A stretch of DNA of 25,768 nucleotides from the IMG/VR virus record IMGVR_UViG_3300036045_000058, positions 1 through 25,768 of that record. One strand, 5' to 3'. The translations under genes and the position numbers were made by a program. Below the pieces are notes generated by a model. That model was given only the letters and a program-made list of their open reading frames with translations. It was not told the DNA's origin and searched no databases. The DNA comes from a virus. Positions 1 through 9,246 of the stretch are shown here, one piece after another; position 1 is the first letter of the stretch; the number at the start of each line of letters is the position of its first letter.

Positions 1-1
1 T

Positions 2-1177
2 GCTGCCGCTGCCGCTGCCACACTAGGCCGATACGGCAATCAATTGCTGCAAATACGGGAGCAGCTGGAGGCTGCTCAGGCAGAATTCACTGGTGGCCGC
101 CGCTCCCAGGATGCCGAAGTTGAGCGCGCCGAAGCCCGGTTTGCCGGGATTGCTCGCACTCTTGCGAATATGCGCGATGCCACTGAGCGCCTTCGTGGAT
201 CGGAACAGCAGAGGGCAGCGACGCTCCAGGCAATCACTGAATTGGAGACTATGCTCAACACTGTGCGTGAGCAGGCCATTGCAGTTGCTGGGCGCCGCGC
301 GCGAAGGGAGCAGGAGGATAGTCAGCGCGAGGGTCGTCAGCGCATAGAGGATTTGCAAGATGGTCTGCGCAGGGAGCAGATCAATCGGAGCGGCAATCCA
401 TTCGCGCAACTTGAGTTGGACAGGCTCAATCGCGCTGAGCAATATCGTGGTGTGCTCCGCCAGATTGATGACCAAATCCGCGAGCTTCAGCGCCGGTTTG
501 AAGACACTGGCGGCACCGATGCATGGGTCAGTTCGCAGATTGAAGGTCTGCAGGCGATCCGTGCGCAATACCAGGAGTTTTATGACGCTGTCGGAAGCTT
601 CCAAGAGGCTGAGGCGCAGCGCGCAAAGGACTTGTGGAAGGGTGTTGCTGATAGCATCCAAGATGGTCTCGGTAGAGGGCTTGAAGCTCTCATCACCAGG
701 ACAGGGACGCTCAAGGATGTGCTTAACGACATGTTCCGCAGCATCACGCGCTCTGTCGTCAATTATCTTGCTCAACTAGCGTTTGCCCAGGCAGGCTCTG
801 CCTTCGGCTCAATGCTTGGTGGGCCGTCAGGTTCTTCGTTTGACTTCTCCAAGGCAGTGGGCACTCTGTTTGGTGCTGTTGCCGGCGGCGGGGGAGACAA
901 GCCAGGTTTCGCAAATGGCGGAGCATTCACAAATGGCATCGTATCTGGCCCGGTTAACTTCGGCATCGGTCAAATGGGCGAAGCAGGGCCAGAAGGCATT
1001 CTGCCTCTTGCCAATGTGGGAGGTCGCCTTGGCGTTCATGCGAGAGGTGGCGGAGAAACTAATATCAACATCACTGCTCTAGACGCTGGGAGCGTGCGTG
1101 AGCTATTCTTCCGAGAGGGAAGTGCTCTTGTGCAGGCACTAGCGCATAGGGAGAGATTGAATAGAGGCATGCGATGA
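2..1177 (+). CDS. Tail tape measure protein, C-terminal part (5' end outside window)
   Basis: The frame is open to the left edge, so this is the C-terminal 391 residues of a longer protein; no internal start needs to be chosen. The first half is Glu/Arg/Gln-rich and predicted to be long coiled coil, as expected for the rod that sets tail length and is threaded through the tail tube. The second half turns Gly/Ala/Phe-rich and hydrophobic, with a segment resembling the conserved end of lambda-type tape measures (LKDVLNDMFRSITRSVVNYL). A GEAGPEGILPL motif follows near the C-terminus; this motif recurs at the end of many tape measure proteins. The position immediately before DUF2460, DUF2163 and NlpC/P60 genes fits the distal-tail order of gene transfer agents. 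It overlaps the next gene by 4 bases. The family assignment is confident; the full length is unknown. Confidence 0.88.
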   Translation, partial: AAAAAATLGRYGNQLLQIREQLEAAQAEFTGGRRSQDAEVERAEARFAGIARTLANMRDATERLRGSEQQRAATLQAITELETMLNTVREQAIAVAGRRARREQEDSQREGRQRIEDLQDGLRREQINRSGNPFAQLELDRLNRAEQYRGVLRQIDDQIRELQRRFEDTGGTDAWVSSQIEGLQAIRAQYQEFYDAVGSFQEAEAQRAKDLWKGVADSIQDGLGRGLEALITRTGTLKDVLNDMFRSITRSVVNYLAQLAFAQAGSAFGSMLGGPSGSSFDFSKAVGTLFGAVAGGGGDKPGFANGGAFTNGIVSGPVNFGIGQMGEAGPEGILPLANVGGRLGVHARGGGETNINITALDAGSVRELFFREGSALVQALAHRERLNRGMR

Positions 1178-1749
1178 CGCTTAGGATTTTTCCGACATCG
1201 CCCATTCCAGCAAATATTACTCGCACTCCCATGTGGGGTGAGAGCACGACGAAATTTGATAGTGGCGCAGAGCAAGCTTCTACTGCTTGGGGCAAGCCCT
1301 TATTCCAATATGGGCTTGGCCTGAGTAACATCCCGCGATCCAAGCAATCCAGCCTTATGGCATTCTATCATCTGGTCCAGGGGCGCGTCACGCCTTGGCT
1401 TTTCAAGGACCCATATGATTATCTGGTCAATGGCGCGGTGTGCGTTGCCAGCGGCACAGGCGTGCGCTCTTTCTTTGTGCGCACTTCAGAGGGATACCCG
1501 GTCATCCCCGATAGCGGCACGCTTCTGATCACTTCTGCGCTGTCTGGCGCTCTCAATGCCAACAGCCACTACAACTACAATCTGGCTACCGGGGTTTTCT
1601 CCACGCGAATTGCCCCGGCAAGTGCCGACACCTGGACTGCCTCTTGCCAGTATTTCCGCAAGTGTCGCTTTGACAACTACCGGGAGACTTCCCAGTTTTG
1701 GGAGTCATTCAACGGTGATGTCAATTGGCATGAGGTTTCTTTGCCGTGA
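1174..1749 (+). CDS. Distal tail protein, DUF2460 family (GTA gp12-like)
   Basis: The 191-residue protein matches the DUF2460 (TIGR02217-type) distal tail family in length and pattern. It has an early stretch about fitting or matching a region of the tail, a central segment with the pattern FYHLVQGRVTPWLFKDPYDY, typical of this family's grammar of aromatic and Asp residues, and a conserved end with FDNYRETSQFWESF. In gene transfer agents and related phages this protein forms the ring joining the tail tube to the hub. It starts inside the tape measure stop (4-base overlap) and its TGA overlaps the next gene's GTG, so translation is probably coupled. Assignment rests on motif memory and gene order and is fairly firm. 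Confidence 0.82.
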   Translation: MTLRIFPTSPIPANITRTPMWGESTTKFDSGAEQASTAWGKPLFQYGLGLSNIPRSKQSSLMAFYHLVQGRVTPWLFKDPYDYLVNGAVCVASGTGVRSFFVRTSEGYPVIPDSGTLLITSALSGALNANSHYNYNLATGVFSTRIAPASADTWTASCQYFRKCRFDNYRETSQFWESFNGDVNWHEVSLP

Positions 1750-2582
1750 GGACGATCAGTGCCGCGCTCCAGACTGCGCTGCGGCAAGATGCCGTCAACA
1801 TTGCTGACCTGATAGAGTTGACCACTCCAACGCAGACGTATCGTTGGACAACTTCCAACATTCCGATTGTGAGCAGCCTTCAGACGTATGACCCTTTTCC
1901 TGGACGAGCAGCAAGGGGCGCTGAAGAGAGCACCGATCTTGGCATCGGCTATATGGATTTTTCCGTTGTGAACAGCGGTCAGATCAAGGAATTGATTGAC
2001 GCGAACCAGCTTGATTTTGCCAGTGTCGTCATCAGCAGAGTTGTGGTGAACAGCCCTGACATTGGACGGCTCTATATGTTCCGGGGGAAGGTGGCCGATC
2101 TTTCCTTCACCAGAGACCTCATCACTGGGCAAATCCGCAACATCTTCAATGGTGTTACTGGAACCTTTCCATACAATACTTACAAGGAGACTTGTGACTG
2201 GCGTTTCGGATCAACTGGCTGCGGCATCAATACCAGCAGCTACACCATATCGAGCAGCATCGCCGCATCGTCTAGCAACCCTCTAATCCTTTTAGCCACA
2301 TCCGGCGGGATAAGCGTGGGTTATGCTCCAGGGAGGCTCGACAGAGGGCGCCTCACTGTTCTAACGGGTGCCAACAGTGGGCAGGTTAGGACGATCCGGG
2401 CGTGTAGCGGCGATCTGATGATTTTGAGCCACCCATTGCCATTCTCAGTCTCATCTGGATTTTCTTTCAGCGTCCACCCTGGATGCCGAAAGAGAGTTGT
2501 GGATGACTGCAGAAGCCTATACAACAATGTGTCGAGAGCATTGGGTTTCCCATGGATGCCGAAGAACGAGCAAGCATTCTGA
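1746..2582 (+). CDS. Tail hub protein, DUF2163 family (GTA gp13-like) with four-cysteine Fe-S signature
   Basis: The 278-residue protein is placed by length and neighbours as the DUF2163 hub. The GTG start overlaps the upstream TGA (GTGA), with a GAGG about ten bases before it. The C-terminal half carries the family's four cysteines: C150 and C159 in a TCDWRFGSTGCG stretch, then C247 and C255 in HPGCRKRVVDDCRS, followed by a LGFPWMP end. In the Rhodobacter gene transfer agent structure the corresponding hub protein binds an iron-sulfur cluster (established knowledge); cluster binding here is inferred from cysteine conservation. The protein would sit between the distal ring and the tip protein. 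Its 3' end overlaps the NlpC/P60 gene by 31 bases. Confidence 0.85.
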   Translation: MRTISAALQTALRQDAVNIADLIELTTPTQTYRWTTSNIPIVSSLQTYDPFPGRAARGAEESTDLGIGYMDFSVVNSGQIKELIDANQLDFASVVISRVVVNSPDIGRLYMFRGKVADLSFTRDLITGQIRNIFNGVTGTFPYNTYKETCDWRFGSTGCGINTSSYTISSSIAASSSNPLILLATSGGISVGYAPGRLDRGRLTVLTGANSGQVRTIRACSGDLMILSHPLPFSVSSGFSFSVHPGCRKRVVDDCRSLYNNVSRALGFPWMPKNEQAF

Positions 2583-2971
2583 GAGAAGCGCGCACTTGGC
2601 TGCGCACCCCATATCACCATAAGGCGCGCGTCAAAGGCGTCGGTGTGGATTGTGGCGGCTTGCTCTATGAAGTTTTCAAAACGATACGAGAAATAAAACC
2701 ATTCCCAGAGGCATATGCTGCCGATTGGTCATTACATAAAAATGATGAATTGTATCTAGACTTCATCGCGGAATACGTCTTAGATGTTGAAGAGCCTGAG
2801 CCTGGGGACATTGTCGTGTTCAAATACGCTAGGTGCTTTTCTCATGGTGGCATCTGGACTGAGAGGAACACGATCATCCACGCTTGGGGAAGGACTGTGC
2901 ATGGCGGCGTCCAGGAGAGCAAGTTGATCTTCTTCGGCGCCAGACCGCGCAAATTCTACGCAGTCAGGTAG
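2552..2971 (+). CDS. Tail-associated NlpC/P60 cell-wall peptidase (GTA gp14-like)
   Basis: This compact 139-residue NlpC/P60-type cysteine peptidase is expected to cut peptidoglycan stem peptides while the tail crosses the cell wall. Visible catalytic residues are Cys34 in VDCGGL, His98 in FSHGGI and His110 in HAWG. The N-terminal pattern ILREARTWLRTPYHHKA is characteristic of the GTA-type peptidase. The ATG start lies 31 bases inside the hub gene; an upstream ribosome site is weak, so expression may depend on coupling. It is followed one base later by the tip gene. It is tail-associated by context; it is probably not the free endolysin used for lysis, which was not seen in this window. Confidence 0.88.
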   Translation: MDAEERASILREARTWLRTPYHHKARVKGVGVDCGGLLYEVFKTIREIKPFPEAYAADWSLHKNDELYLDFIAEYVLDVEEPEPGDIVVFKYARCFSHGGIWTERNTIIHAWGRTVHGGVQESKLIFFGARPRKFYAVR

Positions 2972-2972
2972 T

Positions 2973-5900
2973 ATGGCCAACAATCAACAGATTGGCGCGG
3001 CTGCTGGCGGTGGTGCTGGTGCAATCATCGGCTCGTTCTTTGGCATGCCGCAACTTGGCTTTGCCATTGGATGGGCGGCTGGCGCCTGGATTGGCGGTGC
3101 CTTGGACCCGCCAAAGACGCAGATCACCGATTTTGGCGCAGAAGCTTTCCCGCCATTCAACACCAGTGTTCGCGGCGCCACAATCCCGGTCCTGTTTGGC
3201 ACCAATCGCGTGTCGTCGCAGATTATCTGGCAGGGCAACCAGAATACGATCCGCTCTGAGCAGACCACTGGCGATGGTGGCAAGGGCGGCGGCTCGGGCG
3301 GCTCTGGCAAGGGTCCACAAAGCACGACAGTATCCTACCAATATAAGATGGACATTATATACCATCTTGGCCTGGTCTCTTCACAGGCACAGCTGATCGG
3401 CGGGTGGATTGGCGCGAAGCGAATCAGCAACACGACCATAAACCAGATCAACACCAACTATGGCGCGGGCTTTGAGCCGCAAGAGCTATACTTTGCCGAG
3501 AACAATAGTGACCAAATCCTGACCTTCACAAGTGCTGAATACTTCCCAGGCAATCTTCCAGAGACGCAATCTTGGCAGCCGATCATTGATGGCACTGGCC
3601 ACGACATGCGTTGGCCGGGAACGTGCTGGGTTGGATTTGACCAACTTGACCTCGGATCAAGCCCGGTTATCCCGCAAATCTCGTGGGAAGTTGGCGAGCT
3701 TGAAAGTGTTGCGCAAAACACTGGCTCCGGCATAATCTGGTATAAGACGCCATCCAGCCAAGGTTCTTGCTTCGTTCAAGGTGGACCGGACATATATGGG
3801 AACCTCTGGACGCAACCAATTAACTCTGCCAGAGGATCGAGCGGTCCAGAATATTTGCGTTCATATAGCGCAGCTGGTGCTTTGCTCCAAGAGTATGAAG
3901 TTGAAGATTTAGTTCAATCGTGGCAGCAGCAAAAGATCAACGGCATCCCTTGGGGAAGCTCGCTGTGGGAATACGGCGTGCTCCACTCTGTTGCCTTCCG
4001 TGTCATCGGCAACTACATGTATATGTTTGCCTGCTTTACAAGATCGGCATTTGCCGTTCCAAACCCGGAAGTCTTGGTGGAAATCCATCTGTCGATGGCG
4101 TCTTACATCAATTCTGATGGGACACTTTCAGACCCTATTGGTGGTGCCTGGCAAGCTCGTGGAGTAACTGGAGCGACCATGAGCGCGCCGGTATATCTTG
4201 GGCCGGGGCTGATGCTTATGGAAGCAAGCGAGAGTGAGGACACTCCGCTTGTGGCTTGTGGCTGCAATGGGCCAAACATATTCATCATGCAGGTGCTGCC
4301 GAGCATCCGGCAACTTCGCAATGGCTCGATGCGATATGACTGGATCGCCTACAGGTTCTCGTCCACGACATATCGGACTGGGCTGTTCAGAAATGACACG
4401 ACAGTCTGGAAGGAAGTGTTTCGCCTCAAGTCGCACGTCTCTACATGGGGCGTGACGCTCGACACGCTGGATGGCCTAGGGACAAGAACGTCATACATCT
4501 ATGGATATTTATCACCTGGCTATTTCAACAGTGCCTCGGCAAACCAATTCAACATTGACTTCTTCGCCACCTTCCCGAATGGTGGGGTTGTCAGGCTTGA
4601 GCTTCCGAACGATCCTGTTCAGGTGTATAGCGGCATCAACACGGAGTATGTCAGCAATCTTCCAGACCCAGAGTTGATCAGCCAATTCAAGATCAGGGCA
4701 ACTGATGGAACGCTGACCAGCGAGGCAACAGCCTTTGATGATGACGGGAAGGGGTGGACTGACACAGTAACTGCCGCAGACACCTATTACTTGCCGGACA
4801 TCAATACCTCTGAGTTGGATGGTGGCACAGAGTTGTGCATATTCTATGCCCCGGTCAATGGCGATCCCGCCTACCCAGCAACATTGACTGCCAGCGAAGA
4901 TGTGCTGCTTTATTGGAAATTCCGCGCATATGTCTTCAACCCGTTGACCGGGGATTTTGTGCGGTATGCCAAATCTGGCGGCCCAATGTTCAGGCGCCAG
5001 GAGCTTGTTCCAACTTCTGGTGGCGTGTTGGCGACTACTAACCCATCTGTCCAACAGATGCAGATTAGATTGAACGGCACTGAGGTGCTCGTTTACTTCC
5101 ACTCTTTTGGCTCTGGCGGAACCAACCCATTAATTCCACAGCCGCGCGTCGGTCATTTCCGCTTTGGCTACCTTGGCCGAAGTGGCAAGGATATCACGCC
5201 GCCAGAAATCATTCGGGCAATCCTGGTGAATACTCGGTTTGGTCTGTATCCAGGCAGGTCTATTATTGACGAAACGTCATATGCGGCTGCTGTGCTGCAC
5301 TGCCAGAACAATAGCATCCTCGTCAGTTGCGTCTATAAGAATGACGGGAAGGCTCAGGCGCATATTGAGAAGCTTCTTGCCATTTATGATGGGTATCTCG
5401 TTGTTGATGTGACAGCCGGGACGATCAAGTTTGGCTTGACAGATTTGAACAACGTCTCTGTGCGCACGCTGAACAACAACAATCTCGTCATCAAGGATGA
5501 AGGCACTCCGCCAGTATCAACCACGAAGGGCGCGAAGCAAGACACCTACAATCTGATCCGCATTAACTTCTTGGACAGATCAATTGACTATAAGCAAAAC
5601 CAGATCGAGGAAGGGGATGAGGTTGACCAGGATGTGAACGGCATTCGCCTGCGCGAATTTGCTGCGGACTTCGTGATGAGCGAAGCCACGGCACGACGCA
5701 TGGCTGCTCGCGCTCTTTGGTCAAACCTATACACCCGCGATGTTCACCAATTCTATCTTGGATGGAAGGATGCTGACCTAGAGCCAGGCGACGTTGTGAC
5801 GCTTGTTGACTCGTTCAGCAACCTCAACCAAGTTTGCCGTATCAGCAATTGGAAGGAAGTTGAGCGCGGTCTGTTTGAAGTGTCCGCTGCTCAGCTTTTG

Positions 5901-7049
5901 AACTATATTCCTGGTGTTGACCCGACAGCCGTCAACAGCGCAACCTACAGCATGATTGACTGGGCAGGCGTCAATTCTGCCTATCTCCATATATCGAGCA
6001 AGTCCACTCAAAATCCAAATCTGCTCTCGCCTCCACCCGCATACTTCAACGCATATGAGACGCCGCCAGAATTTTCAATTGACGGTCAGCCACGCATCTT
6101 TGTTGGGTGGATACCGGATAACCGGGCGGCGGGAGCGAGGCTGTATGTCAGCGCGGACGGCACAACGTTTGGTCTCGCCCAAGAGGTGATGCCGCATCCA
6201 ATATATGGGCGCTTCCTCACTCCGCTTCCTGCCGGCAATCCGCTGACGTATCAGACTGGCGTGGAAGCTCTGTTGTATGTCAGCAGTCTCAATCCTGGCA
6301 TCAATTCGTTCCACATTGATGGGACGCTGGCAGACGTAAATGCTGCCGCCATGCATGCTGGTCTAGGGCTTCTCTGGGTTGGCTCTGAGATGGTCGCCTA
6401 TCAAGGGGTGACACTGGTCAGCCAGAACCGCTATCGTTTCAACCGGCTCTATCGTGGATGGGGCGGCACAACTGTTGGGAGCTATGATTATGGTGCTTAT
6501 TTCTGGCGGCATGGTGGTGGATTGTTCCAGAAGGTTTACGACACCAGCTACATCGGACAAACCCTCATCTACAAGGTTGTTCCACTTGGTTTTAATGGCA
6601 TGGAATATGATATTGCTTCTGTCAGTGCTAAGTCATACACCGTGCTTGGCACTCACTTTAAGCCGCTTCCTGCTGGAGCTATCCAACTCAATGATTACCG
6701 CGGCATTAATCGCCGCGCAGTCAATTCAACAATTGACATCCCACTTTTTTGGGATAATGGCGCGAGAGGGAGTGGCTACGGGTTTGGCGGTGCTGGCAGG
6801 ACTGCTGACGGGTATGGCAACTTCACTGCTGATATCCCACAGCACACATGGCGAGTGAACATTGTTGGCAGCGGCAATGTGACCGTTCGTTCTACTGTAG
6901 TAACCACGCCGAATTTCACCTATACTTCTTCGATGAATGCTGCTGACAACGGCGCATGGCGAGGAACCATCGCCGCTATAGTCACGCCACGAAATTCTGC
7001 TGGTGACGCCATCCGTTCATCTGTGGTAAGTCTGGAGTTGTTTGCATGA
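2973..7049 (+). CDS. Giant tail tip / host-specificity protein (Phage-tail_3 / GTA gp15-like)
   Basis: At 1358 residues it is the largest protein in the window. The N-terminus is Gly/Ala-rich with two hydrophobic stretches (residues about 7-43), as in other tip proteins of this class, followed by a Gly/Ser linker and a KMDIIYHLGL segment. The middle (about 150-730) is rich in aromatic, Gly and Asn residues and looks like inserted beta domains. Around residues 735-960 there is recognisable Phage-tail_3-like hub sequence, with TPPEIIRAILVNTRFGL, a long charged/beta segment and an LEPGDVVTLVDSF stretch. The C-terminus contains repeated Tyr/Gly beta patterns suitable for receptor contact. It begins one base after the peptidase stop and ends in an ATGA overlap. 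The role as tip or receptor-contact protein is inferred from family and order. Confidence 0.82.
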   Translation: MANNQQIGAAAGGGAGAIIGSFFGMPQLGFAIGWAAGAWIGGALDPPKTQITDFGAEAFPPFNTSVRGATIPVLFGTNRVSSQIIWQGNQNTIRSEQTTGDGGKGGGSGGSGKGPQSTTVSYQYKMDIIYHLGLVSSQAQLIGGWIGAKRISNTTINQINTNYGAGFEPQELYFAENNSDQILTFTSAEYFPGNLPETQSWQPIIDGTGHDMRWPGTCWVGFDQLDLGSSPVIPQISWEVGELESVAQNTGSGIIWYKTPSSQGSCFVQGGPDIYGNLWTQPINSARGSSGPEYLRSYSAAGALLQEYEVEDLVQSWQQQKINGIPWGSSLWEYGVLHSVAFRVIGNYMYMFACFTRSAFAVPNPEVLVEIHLSMASYINSDGTLSDPIGGAWQARGVTGATMSAPVYLGPGLMLMEASESEDTPLVACGCNGPNIFIMQVLPSIRQLRNGSMRYDWIAYRFSSTTYRTGLFRNDTTVWKEVFRLKSHVSTWGVTLDTLDGLGTRTSYIYGYLSPGYFNSASANQFNIDFFATFPNGGVVRLELPNDPVQVYSGINTEYVSNLPDPELISQFKIRATDGTLTSEATAFDDDGKGWTDTVTAADTYYLPDINTSELDGGTELCIFYAPVNGDPAYPATLTASEDVLLYWKFRAYVFNPLTGDFVRYAKSGGPMFRRQELVPTSGGVLATTNPSVQQMQIRLNGTEVLVYFHSFGSGGTNPLIPQPRVGHFRFGYLGRSGKDITPPEIIRAILVNTRFGLYPGRSIIDETSYAAAVLHCQNNSILVSCVYKNDGKAQAHIEKLLAIYDGYLVVDVTAGTIKFGLTDLNNVSVRTLNNNNLVIKDEGTPPVSTTKGAKQDTYNLIRINFLDRSIDYKQNQIEEGDEVDQDVNGIRLREFAADFVMSEATARRMAARALWSNLYTRDVHQFYLGWKDADLEPGDVVTLVDSFSNLNQVCRISNWKEVERGLFEVSAAQLLNYIPGVDPTAVNSATYSMIDWAGVNSAYLHISSKSTQNPNLLSPPPAYFNAYETPPEFSIDGQPRIFVGWIPDNRAAGARLYVSADGTTFGLAQEVMPHPIYGRFLTPLPAGNPLTYQTGVEALLYVSSLNPGINSFHIDGTLADVNAAAMHAGLGLLWVGSEMVAYQGVTLVSQNRYRFNRLYRGWGGTTVGSYDYGAYFWRHGGGLFQKVYDTSYIGQTLIYKVVPLGFNGMEYDIASVSAKSYTVLGTHFKPLPAGAIQLNDYRGINRRAVNSTIDIPLFWDNGARGSGYGFGGAGRTADGYGNFTADIPQHTWRVNIVGSGNVTVRSTVVTTPNFTYTSSMNAADNGAWRGTIAAIVTPRNSAGDAIRSSVVSLELFA

Positions 7050-7864
7050 GCTTCACCGCTGACAACCAATTTGAACTGATTGCCTCCGGGCAAGCTGATT
7101 GGGACACTTCGCTCAATTCCAACTTTGCCATTGCTGAGCGTGGCCATCACGTGACCTTTCAGGCTGGCTCGGCCATCAACAGCGGTGACACGCTGTCCAT
7201 GACGAACAGCGGCACAGTTGTCCGATACAATCCAGGCTCGCGCGATGCCAAGTGCGAGTTTATTTCTCCATTTGCAGTGACCAGCGGCTCCAATGGCATG
7301 TTCGTGGCCCTCGGCTCCATTCGTTCTATGACGGTTTGGAGCGGAGCAATTCTTGCTGGTCGTCCAGTATATGGCTCCATCAACAGCCCCGGTTTCCTGG
7401 TGTCCTCTTTTGCTGGGCACAAGGAGCAACTTGGGATCGCCACAGCAGTGAATGCCGTAAGATTTGATCCGAACCGCCCAACATTCCCATATCAGGTCAC
7501 TGAGACACGCACGGTCGGTCCAATCGTTGTTGGAAGCGAGGGCAACTTTGAAGTCCCCATTGGTGACCGGGCCATTGTCCGTGAGGTGACGATTACTTCA
7601 AGCCACAATCGCTTCAAGGTCCAATTCTGGACCAATTCCAACAGGTCATCTTCCACTCTGGAATATGAGACGTTGACGCGATCTTGGTCGCCAAGCTCTG
7701 CTGACGTTACCAGCACCTACTTCACTGACCAGGCGCTGTTCCCGCACAAGGGCACTGACGTTGGATGCCCGTGGTTGATGCACGGCAAGATAACTGCTCA
7801 GAGCGGCACTGGTGTCACTTCGGCTTATGCCCTCGTCACCATCATTGCTGAAAGGTTTGCGTGA
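7046..7864 (+). CDS. Unrecognised protein following tail tip, probable tip appendage
   Basis: The 272-residue protein was not recognised. It is rich in Ser, Thr, Asn, Gly and Val with few Lys residues, suggesting beta structure, and its N-terminus (DNQFELIASGQADWDTSLNS) resembles the short N-terminal modules by which tail fibres or fibre adaptors attach. The middle repeats short Gly-bounded strands (for example INSGDTLSMTNSG). The C-terminal half (about 150-272) looks like a compact beta domain. It starts with ATGA on the tip gene stop and is coupled to the next gene, so all three are probably made together. A structural role is inferred from position; receptor binding is possible but unproven. 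Confidence 0.6.
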   Translation: MSFTADNQFELIASGQADWDTSLNSNFAIAERGHHVTFQAGSAINSGDTLSMTNSGTVVRYNPGSRDAKCEFISPFAVTSGSNGMFVALGSIRSMTVWSGAILAGRPVYGSINSPGFLVSSFAGHKEQLGIATAVNAVRFDPNRPTFPYQVTETRTVGPIVVGSEGNFEVPIGDRAIVREVTITSSHNRFKVQFWTNSNRSSSTLEYETLTRSWSPSSADVTSTYFTDQALFPHKGTDVGCPWLMHGKITAQSGTGVTSAYALVTIIAERFA

Positions 7865-9246
7865 TGGCTGATTGGTTCTTCGATAGCGCGGCAACCGGGA
7901 ATGGGAGTGGCGACACTCCCGGCAACGCTGGCACAAACATCGTCTCTTTCTGGTCATATGTGAATAGTGCCTGGACGTTTGGTGACCGCATGTGGTTTCG
8001 TCGCAGCTCAGTTGCGACGTGGAACAACACCAACAGCAACTGGCCGATGGGGCGCACTGGATGGAACACCCAGAGCGATGCCTACAGCTGGATGATCGGT
8101 TGGCCGAAGTCTGGCCAGCTGTTCTATAGTGACCGGCCAGGATCGGCGCGCTCACTCGGTTGGGACACCGACACAAACACCGTCTATTCCAGCATTGATA
8201 TGGCCGCCTTCATTGACACGGCAAGTGCTGGGTTTTCTCGCTCTCACGGCTTCGGCACTGGGCTTGGGCTTGCCAATTTTGTTTTCGTCAATTGCGGTGT
8301 TCAGCGCAACTTTCCAGTTATGACTGATTCAGGCCCATATACCGTCAAGAACAATATCCATTGGGTCAATTACACCTATGGCGCTGCCATGGAAAACTAT
8401 ATTGACCTGACCATAACGACCAGCTGCGGAGCGTGGGGCACAATAGCAACAGCATTTCTCATTCGGATTGACAAGCTTACCATAACTGCATCTTGCAATA
8501 TTGGATTGAACTTGTTTGCAGCAAACCAACCATTCTTTATCAAGGAAATGGTTGTTGACACAAATTCTATGGGCGCGCTATGTGACGCAGGGCAATTTGC
8601 CTCGTCGCAAGAGCGTTGCATTCTGGAGACTGTCAGAGGGACAAAGTGGAAGGCTGATGTCACATCAAGCTCTCTTTCCAATGATCAAGTTGCTCCAAGA
8701 GAGGTGATGATCAGCAATTACTTTGGTGAAGGTCCAAGGACGATTACTGGCAGGCGGACTGGAAACTATCGCACGCCAATTTCTGGAACGGCTCTTGTCA
8801 ATAGCGTTCCAGCCATGTCGATGACGCACGTTCAATCTGGTGCCGCTTCAGCAAACGGATATGCCAATTTCGTCCATACTTCGGGAGGGCGCCACGCACC
8901 ATTGGCTCGGGTCAGAGACTTTGTGACTTGGAGCAACACAATGGACTTGGTGTTGCGCTGGCCGTTTCTGCAAATTGGCTCGGCAAATTTGAATGTGGCA
9001 TCAACGCGCATGCCGCACTTCATTCATGTGGTAGGGCTTGGCCAAAGTCCAGCTGAGATCGCTGTTAGCAGCGGTTTCACTTGGAGTGGAGGCTCTGCAA
9101 CTGGCGTGGGTAGTGCCTGGGTGGCCATTGGCCGCTTCCGTGCTGCTGCTGTTGGGAGTGGATTTGCAGATTTGATGCTTTCAATGTTTACGCCAAATAA
9201 TGATGATTTGATATTCTTTGGCCGGGTTGAGGCTAATTCAGCATGA
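7864..9246 (+). CDS. Unrecognised beta-rich protein, candidate tail spike or receptor-binding protein
   Basis: The protein is about 460 residues. It may start at ATG 7864 or at the in-frame GTG 7861, which makes a GTGA overlap; AAGG at 7852-7855 can serve both, and the ATG was chosen. The N-terminus (MADWFFDSAATGNGSGDTPGNAGT) resembles the start of parallel beta-helix spikes, where aromatic residues and a Gly/Asn/Asp turn precede the helix. The body is rich in Asn, Thr, Ser and Gly with regular hydrophobic spacing, and has no visible catalytic motif. It lies in the variable part downstream of a tip protein, where receptor-binding proteins usually sit. A beta-helix fold and a receptor or polysaccharide role are inference; a minor structural protein is the main alternative. 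Confidence 0.6.
   Translation: MADWFFDSAATGNGSGDTPGNAGTNIVSFWSYVNSAWTFGDRMWFRRSSVATWNNTNSNWPMGRTGWNTQSDAYSWMIGWPKSGQLFYSDRPGSARSLGWDTDTNTVYSSIDMAAFIDTASAGFSRSHGFGTGLGLANFVFVNCGVQRNFPVMTDSGPYTVKNNIHWVNYTYGAAMENYIDLTITTSCGAWGTIATAFLIRIDKLTITASCNIGLNLFAANQPFFIKEMVVDTNSMGALCDAGQFASSQERCILETVRGTKWKADVTSSSLSNDQVAPREVMISNYFGEGPRTITGRRTGNYRTPISGTALVNSVPAMSMTHVQSGAASANGYANFVHTSGGRHAPLARVRDFVTWSNTMDLVLRWPFLQIGSANLNVASTRMPHFIHVVGLGQSPAEIAVSSGFTWSGGSATGVGSAWVAIGRFRAAAVGSGFADLMLSMFTPNNDDLIFFGRVEANSA

Noticed and set aside
2552-2971. Free lysis endolysin
   Set aside because: The peptidase matches the tail-associated GTA type and is embedded between hub and tip genes.
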